Assembly: GCF_001976065.1 (NCBI RefSeq) | Contig: NZ_MNAH01000008.1 | Location: 256,844-320,843, forward strand | From: Pseudomonas putida | GTDB taxonomy: Bacteria > Pseudomonadota > Gammaproteobacteria > Pseudomonadales > Pseudomonadaceae | Direction of reading: 5' to 3' | Length of the DNA stretch: 64,000 bases | Part shown: piece after piece, positions 18,387-27,557 of the stretch | How positions within the stretch are numbered: the first letter of the stretch is position 1 | How the letters are laid out: the number at the start of each line of letters is the position of its first letter | Notes under the pieces: model-generated | The model's input: only the letters and a program-made list of their open reading frames with translations | Databases searched by the model: none | Told to the model about the DNA's origin: nothing | Made by a program: the position numbers and the translations under genes

Positions 18387-19070
18387 ATGCCGACCAGCCC
18401 GTTCATTGATGATCTGATACGCGACCGTCGCACGAAGCGTGGTTTTCTGGATCAGCCAGTGTCGATGGAAATGGTGAAGGACATCCTTTCAGCGGCAAAG
18501 TATGCGCCTAGTTCGAGTAACAGCCAGCCGTGGCGCTGTTATGTTATAACTGGTGAGGCGCGCGAGCGCGTTACTACGGCCGCGGTGGAGGCGTACCGCG
18601 GAGCACCCGAAGGCCTGAAGCCGGAGTATTCATTCTTTCCTCAACCACTGCATGAACCCTATGCGACCCGTTTCAATTCGTTTCGCGGACAACTGGGCGA
18701 CGCTCAAGGATGCTGCCGAAGTGATATAACCGGGCGGCGTCGAGACGTCGAGCGCCAGTTCCGTTTTTTCGACGCGCCGGTAGGCCTCATTTTCACGATG
18801 GATCGCCGTCTGGAATGGGCCAGTTTCATTTGCTATGGCTGCTTTCTCCAGAACATCATGCTGGCAGCCAAGGGTCGTGGTCTCGATACTTGCCCTCAAC
18901 AAATATGGTCCCTGCAGCACCCGGTGCTGCGCACTGAACTCAACCTTCCTGATGATCAAATGGTGGTAGCGGGGATGTCGCTGGGCTGGGCCGACAATAG
19001 CCTGGCAGAGAACCAGATGAGTATTTCCAAGGTGGAACTGGAAGAGTTCACCACCTTCGTCCACGAATAG
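18387..19070 (+). CDS. nitroreductase-family flavoprotein
   Basis: 227 residues, FMN-dependent nitroreductase family (PnbA/NfnB-like), which reduces nitroaromatics or quinones with NAD(P)H in the cytoplasm. Visible: DRRTKRGFLDQPV with the FMN-contacting arginines near residues 13-18, AKYAPSSSNSQPWRCYV, and the C-terminal phosphate loop region VVAGMSLGWAD. The middle (about residues 95-125) reads less typically (GDAQGCCRSDITGRRRDVE). AAGGAG precedes the ATG. First of three co-directional genes (nitroreductase, ring-cleavage dioxygenase, wrbA), the same combination of enzyme types as hydroquinone-responsive mhq genes of Bacillus. Confidence 0.85.
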   Translation: MPTSPFIDDLIRDRRTKRGFLDQPVSMEMVKDILSAAKYAPSSSNSQPWRCYVITGEARERVTTAAVEAYRGAPEGLKPEYSFFPQPLHEPYATRFNSFRGQLGDAQGCCRSDITGRRRDVERQFRFFDAPVGLIFTMDRRLEWASFICYGCFLQNIMLAAKGRGLDTCPQQIWSLQHPVLRTELNLPDDQMVVAGMSLGWADNSLAENQMSISKVELEEFTTFVHE

Positions 19071-19150
19071 TTTCAGCAATTACCAGGTAATCGCCAGCCG
19101 CGCTGACAGCCGTGGTGGCTTTGCTCGGCCCAAAAAAACTGGAGAACTAT

Positions 19151-20101
19151 ATGTCAACCATAAAAGGCTTTCACCATCTGACTGTCGGCGTCGCCGGAGC
19201 GCAGGAGGATGTTGACTTCTACGTGAAGTTGCTGGGCCAGAGCCTGATCAAGAAGACGGTTCTGCTTGACGGTGACGAACCCATCTACCATTTGTATTAC
19301 GGCAACTCCCGAGGGGATGTGGGTACGCTTGTTACATCTTTCCCCTTCAAGCAAAGAGGCGTGAAAGCTCGCCCGGGTTCTGGCCAGATCAGGGTCATCA
19401 ACTACTCAGTTCCCAGGCACTCCCTGGATTTCTGGCGGGCTCGCTTCGCCATCAAAGGCGTCCCGTTCGACCGTGAAGTGGTGTCGCGTTTCGGCGAAAC
19501 GCGCCAGCGTTTTCAGCATCCGTGCGGGATCGAGTTCGATCTCGTGGCCACTGATCAGGACACGCGCCCAGCGTGCGTCGCCAGTGATATTCCAGAAGAG
19601 TTCGCCATCCGCGGCGTGCACAGCATCACGCTGTCGCTGCGAGAAGTGGCTGAATCAATCATTTTTATGAAGGACGCTCTTGGATTCCGCCATGCAGCTG
19701 AAAATGGCCCTTACCACCGCTTTGAAACAGCCAGTGGCGCACCGGGAACGATCGTCGAATTCCTGCATGAACCCGATCGCCTGCAAGGCTCGTCAATCTA
19801 CGGTGAAGGTACGATCCATCACGTCGCTTTCGCCGTGGATAACATCGAGCAGCAAATGGCGTTGAAAGAGAAGTTGATGGCGATGGGGCATATCGATACC
19901 TCCGAATCAGTGCATCGGAATTACTTCCGCTCCATGTATTTCAAAATGCCGGGCGGGGTGATGTTCGAGGCGGCTACCACCGACATCGGCTTTGCCATCG
20001 ACGAACCGCAAGACCAGCTTGGTTCCGAGTTCCAGCTTCCATCCTGGCTCAGCGAGCGCAAAGACGAGTTACTCGCCCGGCTAGAGCCGATTTCCGTATA
20101 G
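19151..20101 (+). CDS. LinE/PcpA-like hydroquinone ring-cleaving dioxygenase
   Basis: 316 residues; start at the ATG at 19151 with GGAGA upstream. Two-domain vicinal-oxygen-chelate protein. By recalled alignment with LinE and PcpA, the Fe(II) ligands are the histidine in GFHHLTVG (residue 8 or 9), a histidine in TIHHVAFAV (second domain) and the glutamate in GGVMFEAAT. LinE/PcpA-type sequences are also seen in KKTVLLDGDEPIYHLYYGN and FLHEPDRLQGSSIYGEGT. Family members open (chloro)hydroquinones between a hydroxylated and a neighbouring carbon to give maleylacetate or its acyl chloride; MhqO of Bacillus belongs here too. A maleylacetate reductase gene in the same cluster supports this role. 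Confidence 0.85.
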   Translation: MSTIKGFHHLTVGVAGAQEDVDFYVKLLGQSLIKKTVLLDGDEPIYHLYYGNSRGDVGTLVTSFPFKQRGVKARPGSGQIRVINYSVPRHSLDFWRARFAIKGVPFDREVVSRFGETRQRFQHPCGIEFDLVATDQDTRPACVASDIPEEFAIRGVHSITLSLREVAESIIFMKDALGFRHAAENGPYHRFETASGAPGTIVEFLHEPDRLQGSSIYGEGTIHHVAFAVDNIEQQMALKEKLMAMGHIDTSESVHRNYFRSMYFKMPGGVMFEAATTDIGFAIDEPQDQLGSEFQLPSWLSERKDELLARLEPISV

Positions 20102-20181
20102 GCCTCGGTAACGCAGCTGCCAACATGCCCGCGACGTTGGCTCAGCGTCGCGGTTCACACCCGTAAAACAAAGGTTCCATC

Positions 20182-20811
20182 ATGTCAAAACCAAAAGTCC
20201 TGATTGTTTTTTACTCTCGTGCAGGTTCCACAGAAATTCTCGCCAACGCGATTGCCCAAGGCGCCATTGCGGAAGGCGCCGAAGTTCGGCTGCGCCGGGC
20301 TCGGGAACTGGTTAGCCACGAAGTCATGCTGCAAGCACCCGGCTGGCTCGATAGTGCAGAGGCCATGAATAAGAAGTACGACAGGCCATCCGAAGCTGAC
20401 GCCGAATGGGCCGACGCCATCATCTTCGGTACACCAACGCGGTTTGGTTCCATAGCCTCTGAGCTGAAGGCGTATATCGATGGCCTTGGCGGCTTGTGGT
20501 TTGCAGGCAAGCTCAATGGGAAAGTGGGTTCAGTGTTTGGCGCGACATCCTCCAAACATGGCGGTAACGAAGCGACCCTCTTGTCTATCTATGGTCCGAT
20601 GGCCCATCTTGGCCTCATCATCGTGCCGCTCGGCTACGCAGATCCGGCAATGTTCAAGGCTGGTACTCCGTATGGCGCAACCCATGTGTCAAATCAAGAC
20701 ACCTTGATTCCGGATTCTGACCATTTGGCAGTCGCGCAATTCCAGGGTAGGCGAGTCGCCTCTGTTGCCAGGTTATTGCGGTGCCCACAACGGGTCACTG
20801 AGACGGCCTGA
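20182..20811 (+). CDS. wrbA: NAD(P)H:quinone oxidoreductase WrbA-like
   Basis: 209 residues. Flavodoxin-like fold with FMN phosphate loop VFYSRAGSTEILA, and the family motifs FGTPTRFGS and FGATSSKHGGNEATLLS. WrbA reduces quinones to hydroquinones by two electrons and so avoids semiquinone radicals. Within this cluster it would supply or protect the hydroquinone substrate of the upstream dioxygenase. The last 25 residues (RRVASVARLLRCPQRVTETA) are less conserved. Confidence 0.9.
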   Translation: MSKPKVLIVFYSRAGSTEILANAIAQGAIAEGAEVRLRRARELVSHEVMLQAPGWLDSAEAMNKKYDRPSEADAEWADAIIFGTPTRFGSIASELKAYIDGLGGLWFAGKLNGKVGSVFGATSSKHGGNEATLLSIYGPMAHLGLIIVPLGYADPAMFKAGTPYGATHVSNQDTLIPDSDHLAVAQFQGRRVASVARLLRCPQRVTETA

Positions 20812-20871
20812 GTTAAACTGCCACCAAGCTCATCCCTCTGTTAAGCGAAGCGACTGCAGGCGCTTCGCTTT

Positions 20872-21477
20872 TCAACCGACATGAAATAGATCGATCCACC
20901 CAGGCTGGTCCTTGATCTGTGTTATCCACCGTTGAATGGACGGGAATTTGTCCATGTTGTATCCACCTTCGGTTGCCAGCGAGACATAGCCAAATACCCC
21001 TAGATCGGCCACGGTATAGGCGTCGCCGACCAACCAGTTATGCCCGGATAGCCATTGATCGAGCTTTTCCAGAGCGTGGTAACCCTCGGCATGAAATTTC
21101 TGAATCTGCTGCGCCATGGAATCAGCGACACCCCTCAGATGGTAGACGCGGCACAGGGCAAGCGGCTTTTGCAGATCTGCCTGCTCGAATGACAGCCAGC
21201 TGACTATTTCAGCGCGCAGATAGCGATCATCAGGAAGGTAGCGGCTGTTCTGCGCCAGGTAGAACAGGATGGCAGCGGACTCGACGATGGTCCTGCCGTC
21301 GTCAAGTTGCAGTACGGGGACTCGAGCGAAACGGCTGATCTTCTTGAACGCCGGACTTGATGCTTCACCTTTGGCCAAATCCAGGGTGATGCGTTCGTAT
21401 GGTATCCCCAGCTGATTAAGCAATATGCGTACTTTCCACGAGTTGCCCGAGAACCGGCTGTCATAGAGTCGCAACAT
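20872..21477 (-). CDS. glutathione S-transferase
   Basis: 201 residues from the ATG at 21477, which has AGGAGTG upstream. N-terminal thioredoxin-like domain (residues 1-80) with LYDSRFSGNSWKVRILL, cis-proline RVPVLQ and ESAAI, and a helical C-terminal domain with the N-capping-box segment YTVADLGVF. Serine/asparagine-type N-terminal motif. Convergent with wrbA and divergent from the LinD-like gene at 21645, so the two GSTs share a 167-bp control region. Could isomerise, dehalogenate or detoxify pathway intermediates; no specific substrate can be read from sequence. Confidence 0.88.
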   Translation of the reverse strand: MLRLYDSRFSGNSWKVRILLNQLGIPYERITLDLAKGEASSPAFKKISRFARVPVLQLDDGRTIVESAAILFYLAQNSRYLPDDRYLRAEIVSWLSFEQADLQKPLALCRVYHLRGVADSMAQQIQKFHAEGYHALEKLDQWLSGHNWLVGDAYTVADLGVFGYVSLATEGGYNMDKFPSIQRWITQIKDQPGWIDLFHVG

Positions 21478-21644
21478 GTTCACTCCTGGGAAACGTGGTC
21501 CCAGCAGATAACCGACACTCTCTTCGGGACCAGAGCCTGAAGTAATCATATCGTCTTTTAACGTCAGAACCGTGTTTATCAGATAATAACTTTATAGGCA
21601 GAGATTCTATAAAAAACGTTGCTTAGATCAAAGGAGTATCATTC

Positions 21645-22715
21645 GTGCATGTTGTTCCGTATGTAATGGTAAGTAATGACCGATTGATGAAAATGGCGGC
21701 CGCCGCTCGCGCTGCCATTGTCGACCCAGTTCGCATCACCTTGGTGGGTAGTGATCCGAACCCTCGCTTCGAATTGTTCCATGCAGCGAGCTCGCTGTGC
21801 TCGCAGAAAGTGCGGACGGTTCTTTTTGAGAAGGGGTTATCCTACCGTTCGAATGACATGATCATTCTGTGTGCGATGGGAGTTGACGGGGTAATCCCGG
21901 CGGAACATTACAGTCCCTCCTATGTCCGTTTACGTTTGATCGCATGCCGAGAGCTGAATCAGGATTTCGTCACCCGTTACAGTGGGCGGACGTCAGTCGA
22001 AACGGAAGGCTTTGATCCCTGTGTTGTGCCGTTGCTTATTGATTATGAGGCCGGTCGGGTGATCGCGGACTCCAAGCGGATCTGTTGCTATCTCGATGCA
22101 GTGTCACGCGAGCCGGTTCAGCTGTTGTGCGATGAGGCGCATGCGCGCGCCGAGGTGATGCGCCAGGTGGACATTGTCGACAGGATCCCGAATGGAGCAC
22201 TGCTCTACGGCTTCCACCCGGATGCCGACAGGCGGCCAGATATTCTCAAGTCGGTGATGGAAACAGTTTACGACTGCAAAATCATCGCGCTGGAGGCTTT
22301 GGCCGCCGCAAATGCTGGCGAGCCTGCACTGGTCGCCGCCTATCGCGCCAAGATCGTAAAGGAAAGCGGCGGCAAGCAGGTGTGCCATGACGCGGAGTTT
22401 CAACGGGCCGCTCGCAAGCATGTGGGGAATCTGTTGACGGAGCTCGATCATGCACTGGCCGCGGAGTCATTCCCCTACCCGGACGATAATTCCTTCTCGC
22501 TCGGCGATGTAGTCTGGGGCGTCAATTTTGTTCGCATGGCGTATCTAGGGCTGGCATCCATGTGGGATGAGCTTCCCAACGTCGCGCGGTATGTCGATGT
22601 GCTTACCAAGCGGCCCTCCCTGTGCAAAGAAGCCATCCAGGCTTCGATCTACTCGCTGCCGCCTTCCGACTATCTGGATGCCCTAACGTCCATCTGGGCA
22701 GAGGTTGTCGAGTAA
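21645..22715 (+). CDS. LinD-like glutathione-dependent reductive dehalogenase (GST family)
   Basis: 356 residues from GTG at 21645 behind AAGGAG. After a 40-residue N-terminal extension comes a GST N-domain: RFELFHAASSLCSQKVRTVL, with the candidate catalytic cysteine in CSQKVR, then YVRLRL, GFDPCVVPLLIDYEAGRVIA and DSKRICCYLD. The extension and these blocks match remembered LinD (2,5-dichlorohydroquinone reductive dechlorinase) much better than ordinary GSTs. The C-terminal helical domain includes NSFSLGDVVWGVNFVRMAYL. Expected chemistry is glutathione-dependent removal of halide from a halohydroquinone, feeding the LinE/PcpA-like dioxygenase. Dehalogenation of a particular compound is inference. 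Confidence 0.75.
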   Translation: MHVVPYVMVSNDRLMKMAAAARAAIVDPVRITLVGSDPNPRFELFHAASSLCSQKVRTVLFEKGLSYRSNDMIILCAMGVDGVIPAEHYSPSYVRLRLIACRELNQDFVTRYSGRTSVETEGFDPCVVPLLIDYEAGRVIADSKRICCYLDAVSREPVQLLCDEAHARAEVMRQVDIVDRIPNGALLYGFHPDADRRPDILKSVMETVYDCKIIALEALAAANAGEPALVAAYRAKIVKESGGKQVCHDAEFQRAARKHVGNLLTELDHALAAESFPYPDDNSFSLGDVVWGVNFVRMAYLGLASMWDELPNVARYVDVLTKRPSLCKEAIQASIYSLPPSDYLDALTSIWAEVVE

Positions 22716-22864
22716 CAGTATTTGTAGTTAAGCAAGACGTGGCGACACATTTCCCTCGGGACTTTACCGCCACTGATCTCATCTGAGCGAATTGCGCAGA
22801 TTATATGTCCGGGACAGGTCACGCGGGGATAGACCCTATGACACGTGCCTTCGCGTGCGTTCCA

Positions 22865-22928
22865 ACAAAAAAACGTGCTCGGTGCGCCCCCCCTGCGATT
22901 AATCGAAGGGGAGCGCGCCGAGCACGTT
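22865..22928 (-). terminator. Rho-independent terminator of the TDO-family gene
   Basis: Arms 22872-22887 and 22913-22928 pair over 16 positions with one mismatch; the minus strand then reads seven T. The loop can pair further through CCCC/GGGG. Lies directly after the minus-strand gene ending at 22938. Confidence 0.85.
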
Positions 22929-22937
22929 AGCGGGTCG

Positions 22938-23831
22938 TCAGGTTCTGTGCTTGGCCATGTGCGGACATAATGGTGGCGGATCGCCGATTAGGGTGCGCGC
23001 CGACCAAAGTTCGGGGAAGGGAATTTCATCCATCGTGGGCACCAGCCATGCGACGCCTTCGGTGCCGAAGTAAGCAGGCCGTGCGCCGAAGGTTCGGCGT
23101 GTTGCCATCAAGTGGCGATACTTCCAATTGCTGAATCCCTCGGCGATGTCGGCGAGCGATTCACCGAGCTGTTGGAGTTCGATGTTCGTGTCAGAGCCTG
23201 CGTAGATATTACGCCAAACCTGCTCTATTTCTTCGCTGGGAGAGTAGGGCGCACTCAGATCACGTTCGAGTACCGCTTTTGGCACATTCATGCCGCGGCG
23301 GCTCAAATAGGCGAGCACGTCGTCATAGATGCTTGGTTCAGCCAGTGCCTTTTCCAGTTGTGCCCAGCGCTCGGGTTGAGGCGTGAAATGTTGCAGATGC
23401 ACGGCTTGCTTGATCCCAAGCAGATACACCATATGCCGATACGTCCACCCTTGCAGTGCGGTGTCCTTGCCATAAGTGGCAGCGGCGCGCGAAAGGATGG
23501 CCAGCAAGTCGTTGGGGGTCATCCAGGCGATCGAGCCCCAGGCAGCGTCAATCACTTTTTGATGTTCAACCACGCGCAGCAGCGTTCGGTAGGCCTGGGG
23601 CAAATCATCGGCGCGTAATTGCCTTTGCGCGGTCTGGAATTCCTTGATGATGAGCATCCAGTACAGTTCGGACACTTGCACGTGAGCGATCCAGGCATGT
23701 TCGCCAGGATGATCGCTGACTGTACGTTGGAGGGAGTGCAGCGCGTCGGTCTGAATCCACGCGCTGTAGGGTGTTTGCCCGGTCGGAGTGATGACCGGCT
23801 CGTGCCGTTCAAGGTTTAGGGTATCGTTCAC
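22938..23831 (-). CDS. tryptophan 2,3-dioxygenase-family haem protein
   Basis: 297 residues from GTG at 23831 behind AGGAG. Blocks typical of the TDO superfamily are YSAWIQTDALHSLQ, HVQVSELYWMLIIKEF (distal-side region with the active-site histidine) and FSNWKYRHLMATRRTFGAR...GTEGVAWL near residues 235-270, where the proximal haem histidine and substrate ammonium contacts occur. TDO opens the indole ring of L-tryptophan to N-formylkynurenine, but the superfamily also has enzymes acting on other indoles. No kynureninase or formamidase is nearby, so a role other than the kynurenine route is possible. Divergent from a LysR regulator. Confidence 0.8.
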   Translation of the reverse strand: MNDTLNLERHEPVITPTGQTPYSAWIQTDALHSLQRTVSDHPGEHAWIAHVQVSELYWMLIIKEFQTAQRQLRADDLPQAYRTLLRVVEHQKVIDAAWGSIAWMTPNDLLAILSRAAATYGKDTALQGWTYRHMVYLLGIKQAVHLQHFTPQPERWAQLEKALAEPSIYDDVLAYLSRRGMNVPKAVLERDLSAPYSPSEEIEQVWRNIYAGSDTNIELQQLGESLADIAEGFSNWKYRHLMATRRTFGARPAYFGTEGVAWLVPTMDEIPFPELWSARTLIGDPPPLCPHMAKHRT

Positions 23832-24110
23832 TTTTTTGCTCCTGGTTGTTTTCACGCCCATCAACGACCTCGGGTCAGTGCAACGTGTCAGCAAGCACAT
23901 CAGGCACGCGACTTCAATAAAACGTGGCGCAATGGATATTGTTTGGAGATAAAGGAATATTAGGTTTGTTCGCAGGGCTTTAGAAGTTTGTGGTCTTGTA
24001 CGATAAGTTCCAAAACAGTGAACGATCTCTCGCGCTCACGAAAGTTGCGGTGCGTTATCATGTGGCGGCGCACGGCTAAATTTGTGCTTTCAGCGCCTTG
24101 ATTTCTCGAA

Positions 24111-25073
24111 ATGATTGCTCAGGACACACTCGACCATGATTCTATTCAGGCTAGAACCCAGATGCTGGATTTAAAGGACGTTTATTACTTCGTTCAAGTG
24201 GTCGACCGTGGTGGCTTCACCGCCGCCGGCAACAGCCTGCGCATGCCTAAATCAACGCTCAGCCACCGCATTCAAGAATTGGAGGCTTATCTCGGCGTCC
24301 GCCTGATTAACCGCACTTCGCGTCAATTCAGCATGACGGACGTTGGCGCCGAATTTTACCAACACGCCATTGCCATGCTGCATAGCTCGGACGTCGCAGA
24401 AGAGGCGGTGCGGCAAAGGCTGTCCGAACCCAGCGGCGTTATCCGCATCACCACCGCCGTCGAAATCGCCCAGTTCGCGCTGCGTGACCTGCTTCCGGTC
24501 TTCCTTGCCCGCTATCCCAAAGTGCAGATTGTCGAAATACTGACTGACAGGCTGGTCGATATTGTCGGTGAAGGCTTTGACCTGGCGATACGGGGGCACA
24601 TCACGCCGTTGCAGGATTCGTCCCTGATACAGCGCGCGATTGCGAAGGTCCCGTGGTGCCTGTTTGCTGGTTCGCAATACCTAGAACAGATGGGCACGCC
24701 CGCAAGCCCCGAAGATCTGGCTCAGCACGTGACGATTTCGATCGTGCGAGGAGGTCCTGCGCAATGGCAATTGAATGAAACCTCCGGCAAGGAAATAACG
24801 GTTCCAATTGCCCCCAGGTTTCAAAGTAACGACATGACTTCAACTAAGGAGGCAGCCTGTGCAAACTTGGGGATAGCGGCACTGCCAGGTTATATCTGCA
24901 AGGCAGAACTAAAGGCCGGCACGTTGCGGCGCGTATTGCCTGGTTGGATGGTCGCGGACGCGCGCATGACCGCTTTAATGCCGTATAGGACCGGACTTTT
25001 GCCTGCAGTGCGAGCGCTAATAGATTTCCTCGCCGTCGAGATCCCCAAGGCGACAACCTTCGACGGCGAGTAG
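24111..25073 (+). CDS. LysR-family transcriptional regulator
   Basis: 320 residues if the ATG at 24111 is used; an internal ATG at 24162 (MLDLKDVYYFVQVV) gives the more usual length and neither has a clear ribosome site. Helix-turn-helix in residues about 20-80 (GGFTAAGNSLRMPKSTLSHR). Effector domain follows (VIRITTAVEIAQFALRDLLP). CrgA/AaeR-like subgroup. Divergent from the TDO-family gene across 279 bp and convergent with the amidase gene, so the former is the likeliest direct target and the aromatic cluster as a whole the likely regulon. Confidence 0.9.
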   Translation: MIAQDTLDHDSIQARTQMLDLKDVYYFVQVVDRGGFTAAGNSLRMPKSTLSHRIQELEAYLGVRLINRTSRQFSMTDVGAEFYQHAIAMLHSSDVAEEAVRQRLSEPSGVIRITTAVEIAQFALRDLLPVFLARYPKVQIVEILTDRLVDIVGEGFDLAIRGHITPLQDSSLIQRAIAKVPWCLFAGSQYLEQMGTPASPEDLAQHVTISIVRGGPAQWQLNETSGKEITVPIAPRFQSNDMTSTKEAACANLGIAALPGYICKAELKAGTLRRVLPGWMVADARMTALMPYRTGLLPAVRALIDFLAVEIPKATTFDGE

Positions 25074-25077
25074 CCCT

Positions 25078-26442
25078 TTAAACCTTTGCGCCCGATGCCA
25101 GCAGGCGTTCCAGTTTCAGCGCGACCTGTAGCAGGCCGCCATCGTCCCCGGGGCGTGCCACGATCTGGAGCCCTGCGCGAAGGTGGCCCTTATGTAAGGG
25201 CAATGGTATGGAGATTGCGGGGAAGCCGGCGACATTGAACGGCGCAGTGTAGGTCATCAGCGCTTCGCGGACCGTACCCTGCCAAACGCCAATGTTCATC
25301 GTTGATGTATCAACGCGTGGCGCGGTGCATGGGCAGGTAGCCAGTAGGAGATAATCGACGTTTGCCATGGCTCGGCTGAGCTTCGCCGTGAATTGCCGTC
25401 GTGTTTGCTGCCAGTTCGCGTAGTCGCTCAAGGTAACGTTACTGGCGCGGTCGAGTCGGTCAACCGTCTCGGCACTGTAGTGGCGGGTGATGAAATCCCA
25501 GTCATTGCGCGCGAAGTGGCTAACACCACCTTCGGTCAGAACAATGCCGGCGAATGCCTGGAATACCCCGTCGAACAAGCCGACCGCGTTGAGCTCATCA
25601 CACGGGTAGCTACGGCCCACGATGTCGATGGCCTGCTCGAAAGACATTGCCACTTCAGCACTCAAGGGGACTGGTTCGATGTTGTGAATCACCCCAAAGC
25701 GCGGCGACTCGGTAATATCGCCGCCCTGCAGTGCAACGCCCAACGCTTCCGCCAGCACCATGACGTCGTCGACGCTCGCGCCAAGTAGGCCTGGATGGTC
25801 CAGACTGGGCGCCAATGAGAAGATGCCTTGCGTGGAAAATGTCCCATAGGTCGGTTTGAAGCCGACCACCCCACACAGAGCGGCCGGAATGCGCACCGAG
25901 CCGCCGGTATCGGTGCCCAGGCCCGCCGCGACGGCACCGTATGCAATCGCCGCCGCCGCACCGCCACTGGATCCCCCGGGGATGCAGCGCGTATCCAGAG
26001 GATTAAGCGTGTCGCCAAACTCGCGGCTGGACGTCGTGACACCCCAAGCGAATTCGTGGGTCGTCGTCTTGCCGATGATGATTGCGCCTTGCTCGACCAG
26101 CCTGCTCACGATAGCGGCATTTGCCGATGGTAGATTGCCGATATAGGCCGCTGAGCCATAACGCGTTTCGATGCTCTGGGTATCGATGAGGTCCTTGACG
26201 CCGATCGCCAAGCCCTCGAGCGGCCGGGCGCAACCTACTGCATACTTGCGATCGCTTTCTACCGCGGCCACCAGTGCCTTGTCCCGCGCAATGGTCGCGA
26301 ACGCGTTAACCGCACGCTGACTCTCATAGGCGACGCTCAATGCGCGGAGTGTGAGTTTAAAGGCACTCGTGCGCCCGCCCGCCAATGCATCGCGGGCTTC
26401 GCGCAATCCCGGCGCCCGGTTGTCCGAAGAGAGGCCGCTCAC
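25078..26442 (-). CDS. amidase-signature-family hydrolase
   Basis: 454 residues. The Ser-cisSer-Lys triad of the family is visible: lysine in LAIGVKDLIDT (about residue 83), cis-serine in CIPGGSSGGAA and nucleophilic serine in GLGTDTGGSVRIP. Hydrolyses an amide, carbamate or similar bond. Its GTG start overlaps the stop of the maleylacetate reductase gene by four bases (GTGA), so the two are translationally coupled and probably serve one pathway. Substrate unknown; it could release an aromatic acid or amine that enters the hydroquinone route. Confidence 0.88.
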   Translation of the reverse strand: MSGLSSDNRAPGLREARDALAGGRTSAFKLTLRALSVAYESQRAVNAFATIARDKALVAAVESDRKYAVGCARPLEGLAIGVKDLIDTQSIETRYGSAAYIGNLPSANAAIVSRLVEQGAIIIGKTTTHEFAWGVTTSSREFGDTLNPLDTRCIPGGSSGGAAAAIAYGAVAAGLGTDTGGSVRIPAALCGVVGFKPTYGTFSTQGIFSLAPSLDHPGLLGASVDDVMVLAEALGVALQGGDITESPRFGVIHNIEPVPLSAEVAMSFEQAIDIVGRSYPCDELNAVGLFDGVFQAFAGIVLTEGGVSHFARNDWDFITRHYSAETVDRLDRASNVTLSDYANWQQTRRQFTAKLSRAMANVDYLLLATCPCTAPRVDTSTMNIGVWQGTVREALMTYTAPFNVAGFPAISIPLPLHKGHLRAGLQIVARPGDDGGLLQVALKLERLLASGAKV

Positions 26443-27557
26443 CAGAGACTCTCCAGTAGCATATCGAGCTTGGCAGACGCATTGTTGCCCAGATCATCGA
26501 CCTCTTTCGGGTAGTTCGATTTGAGCAAGCCGGCGACTTTCGCAAGTTGCGACTTGTCCACGTCGAAGCTGCTGATCCGGTTCGGCAGACCAAGGGTGGT
26601 CACTAGATTGGCAATCCTGCTGGCGAGTTGCTCTGCGGCGGATTCGTTGCCTTTCGGCTCGAACAATGCATCGAATTTCGCACCGTAATACTCAGCGCAC
26701 GCACGAATGACGGGGGCCAGCGTGATGCACGACGTGGCACTGTGAGGCAGCCCGAAAGTGCCGCCTAGAATATGGCCGATCCGGTGACTGAGACCGTAAA
26801 TTACCGACGCTGGCGAGAAATAGCACTGCCAGGCGGCAAGCTGAAGCTGCAGTAGGTCGTCAGTTGTGACCAGTCCGTTAGCAATGGCGCGACGCGTATC
26901 GATTTCTTTCGGCCACTTCTCGAGCACGGTAAAGAAACGCTGTAATCCGCTTGCCGCCATGACCGCATGTGGATGATCCGTACCGACCAAGCGCATCCCT
27001 TCAACCGCATGGTCCATGCCCTTGATGGCCGAAGACAGCAACAGAGGACGTGGCGTATCTAGCAAAAGGATGGGGTCAATCACCACCACCTTGGGCACCG
27101 TTTCGCGTATCGCATAGCTGCGTTTGAATTTCTCCGGGCCGTGAGTCTCGGTGATGCCGAAATAATGCGAAAACTCAGAACCGGACAGTGTCGTCGGCAA
27201 GGCCGCAATCGGAAGGTAACGGCCCGTCTGCTGGAAGTGTAAATACGACACCGCCTTGGCGGCGTCGAGCACCGAGCCACCGCCAAGCGCGATGATCGAA
27301 TTGGCTTCGAGGCGAATGCAGGCAGCCAACCCCTCCTGGACAGCGACATCGGGCACATGCGCAGGCAGATTGGTAAAGATACCCACCCCTTGCTGGATAT
27401 GCGGTTGCAGATAAGTCCTGTTCAAGTGATCCAGGGCCTCTACCGTGAATGTGATCGGATGGGCAATGCCGTGGTCGCCAAGGCGGGCGACGGTATCTGC
27501 GAGGATGTTTGCACCCCAAATGACTGAATCCTGCGGCAGGCAATTCAATTGATTCAT
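26439..27557 (-). CDS. maleylacetate reductase (iron-containing alcohol dehydrogenase fold)
   Basis: 372 residues from the ATG at 27557. N-terminal NAD-binding part with IIALGGGSVLDAAKAV, then SGSEFSHYFGIT. The C-terminal metal/active-site helices contain KGMDHAVEG and HRIGHILGGTFGLPHSATS; the GTFGLPHSATSCITLAPVI block is the maleylacetate-reductase signature rather than that of alcohol dehydrogenases. Reduces (chloro)maleylacetate to beta-ketoadipate with NADH, as PcpE and LinF do. This is the step after LinE/PcpA ring cleavage. The open frame extends upstream to 27713, but the MNQL start fits the family. Confidence 0.88.
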   Translation of the reverse strand: MNQLNCLPQDSVIWGANILADTVARLGDHGIAHPITFTVEALDHLNRTYLQPHIQQGVGIFTNLPAHVPDVAVQEGLAACIRLEANSIIALGGGSVLDAAKAVSYLHFQQTGRYLPIAALPTTLSGSEFSHYFGITETHGPEKFKRSYAIRETVPKVVVIDPILLLDTPRPLLLSSAIKGMDHAVEGMRLVGTDHPHAVMAASGLQRFFTVLEKWPKEIDTRRAIANGLVTTDDLLQLQLAAWQCYFSPASVIYGLSHRIGHILGGTFGLPHSATSCITLAPVIRACAEYYGAKFDALFEPKGNESAAEQLASRIANLVTTLGLPNRISSFDVDKSQLAKVAGLLKSNYPKEVDDLGNNASAKLDMLLESLW

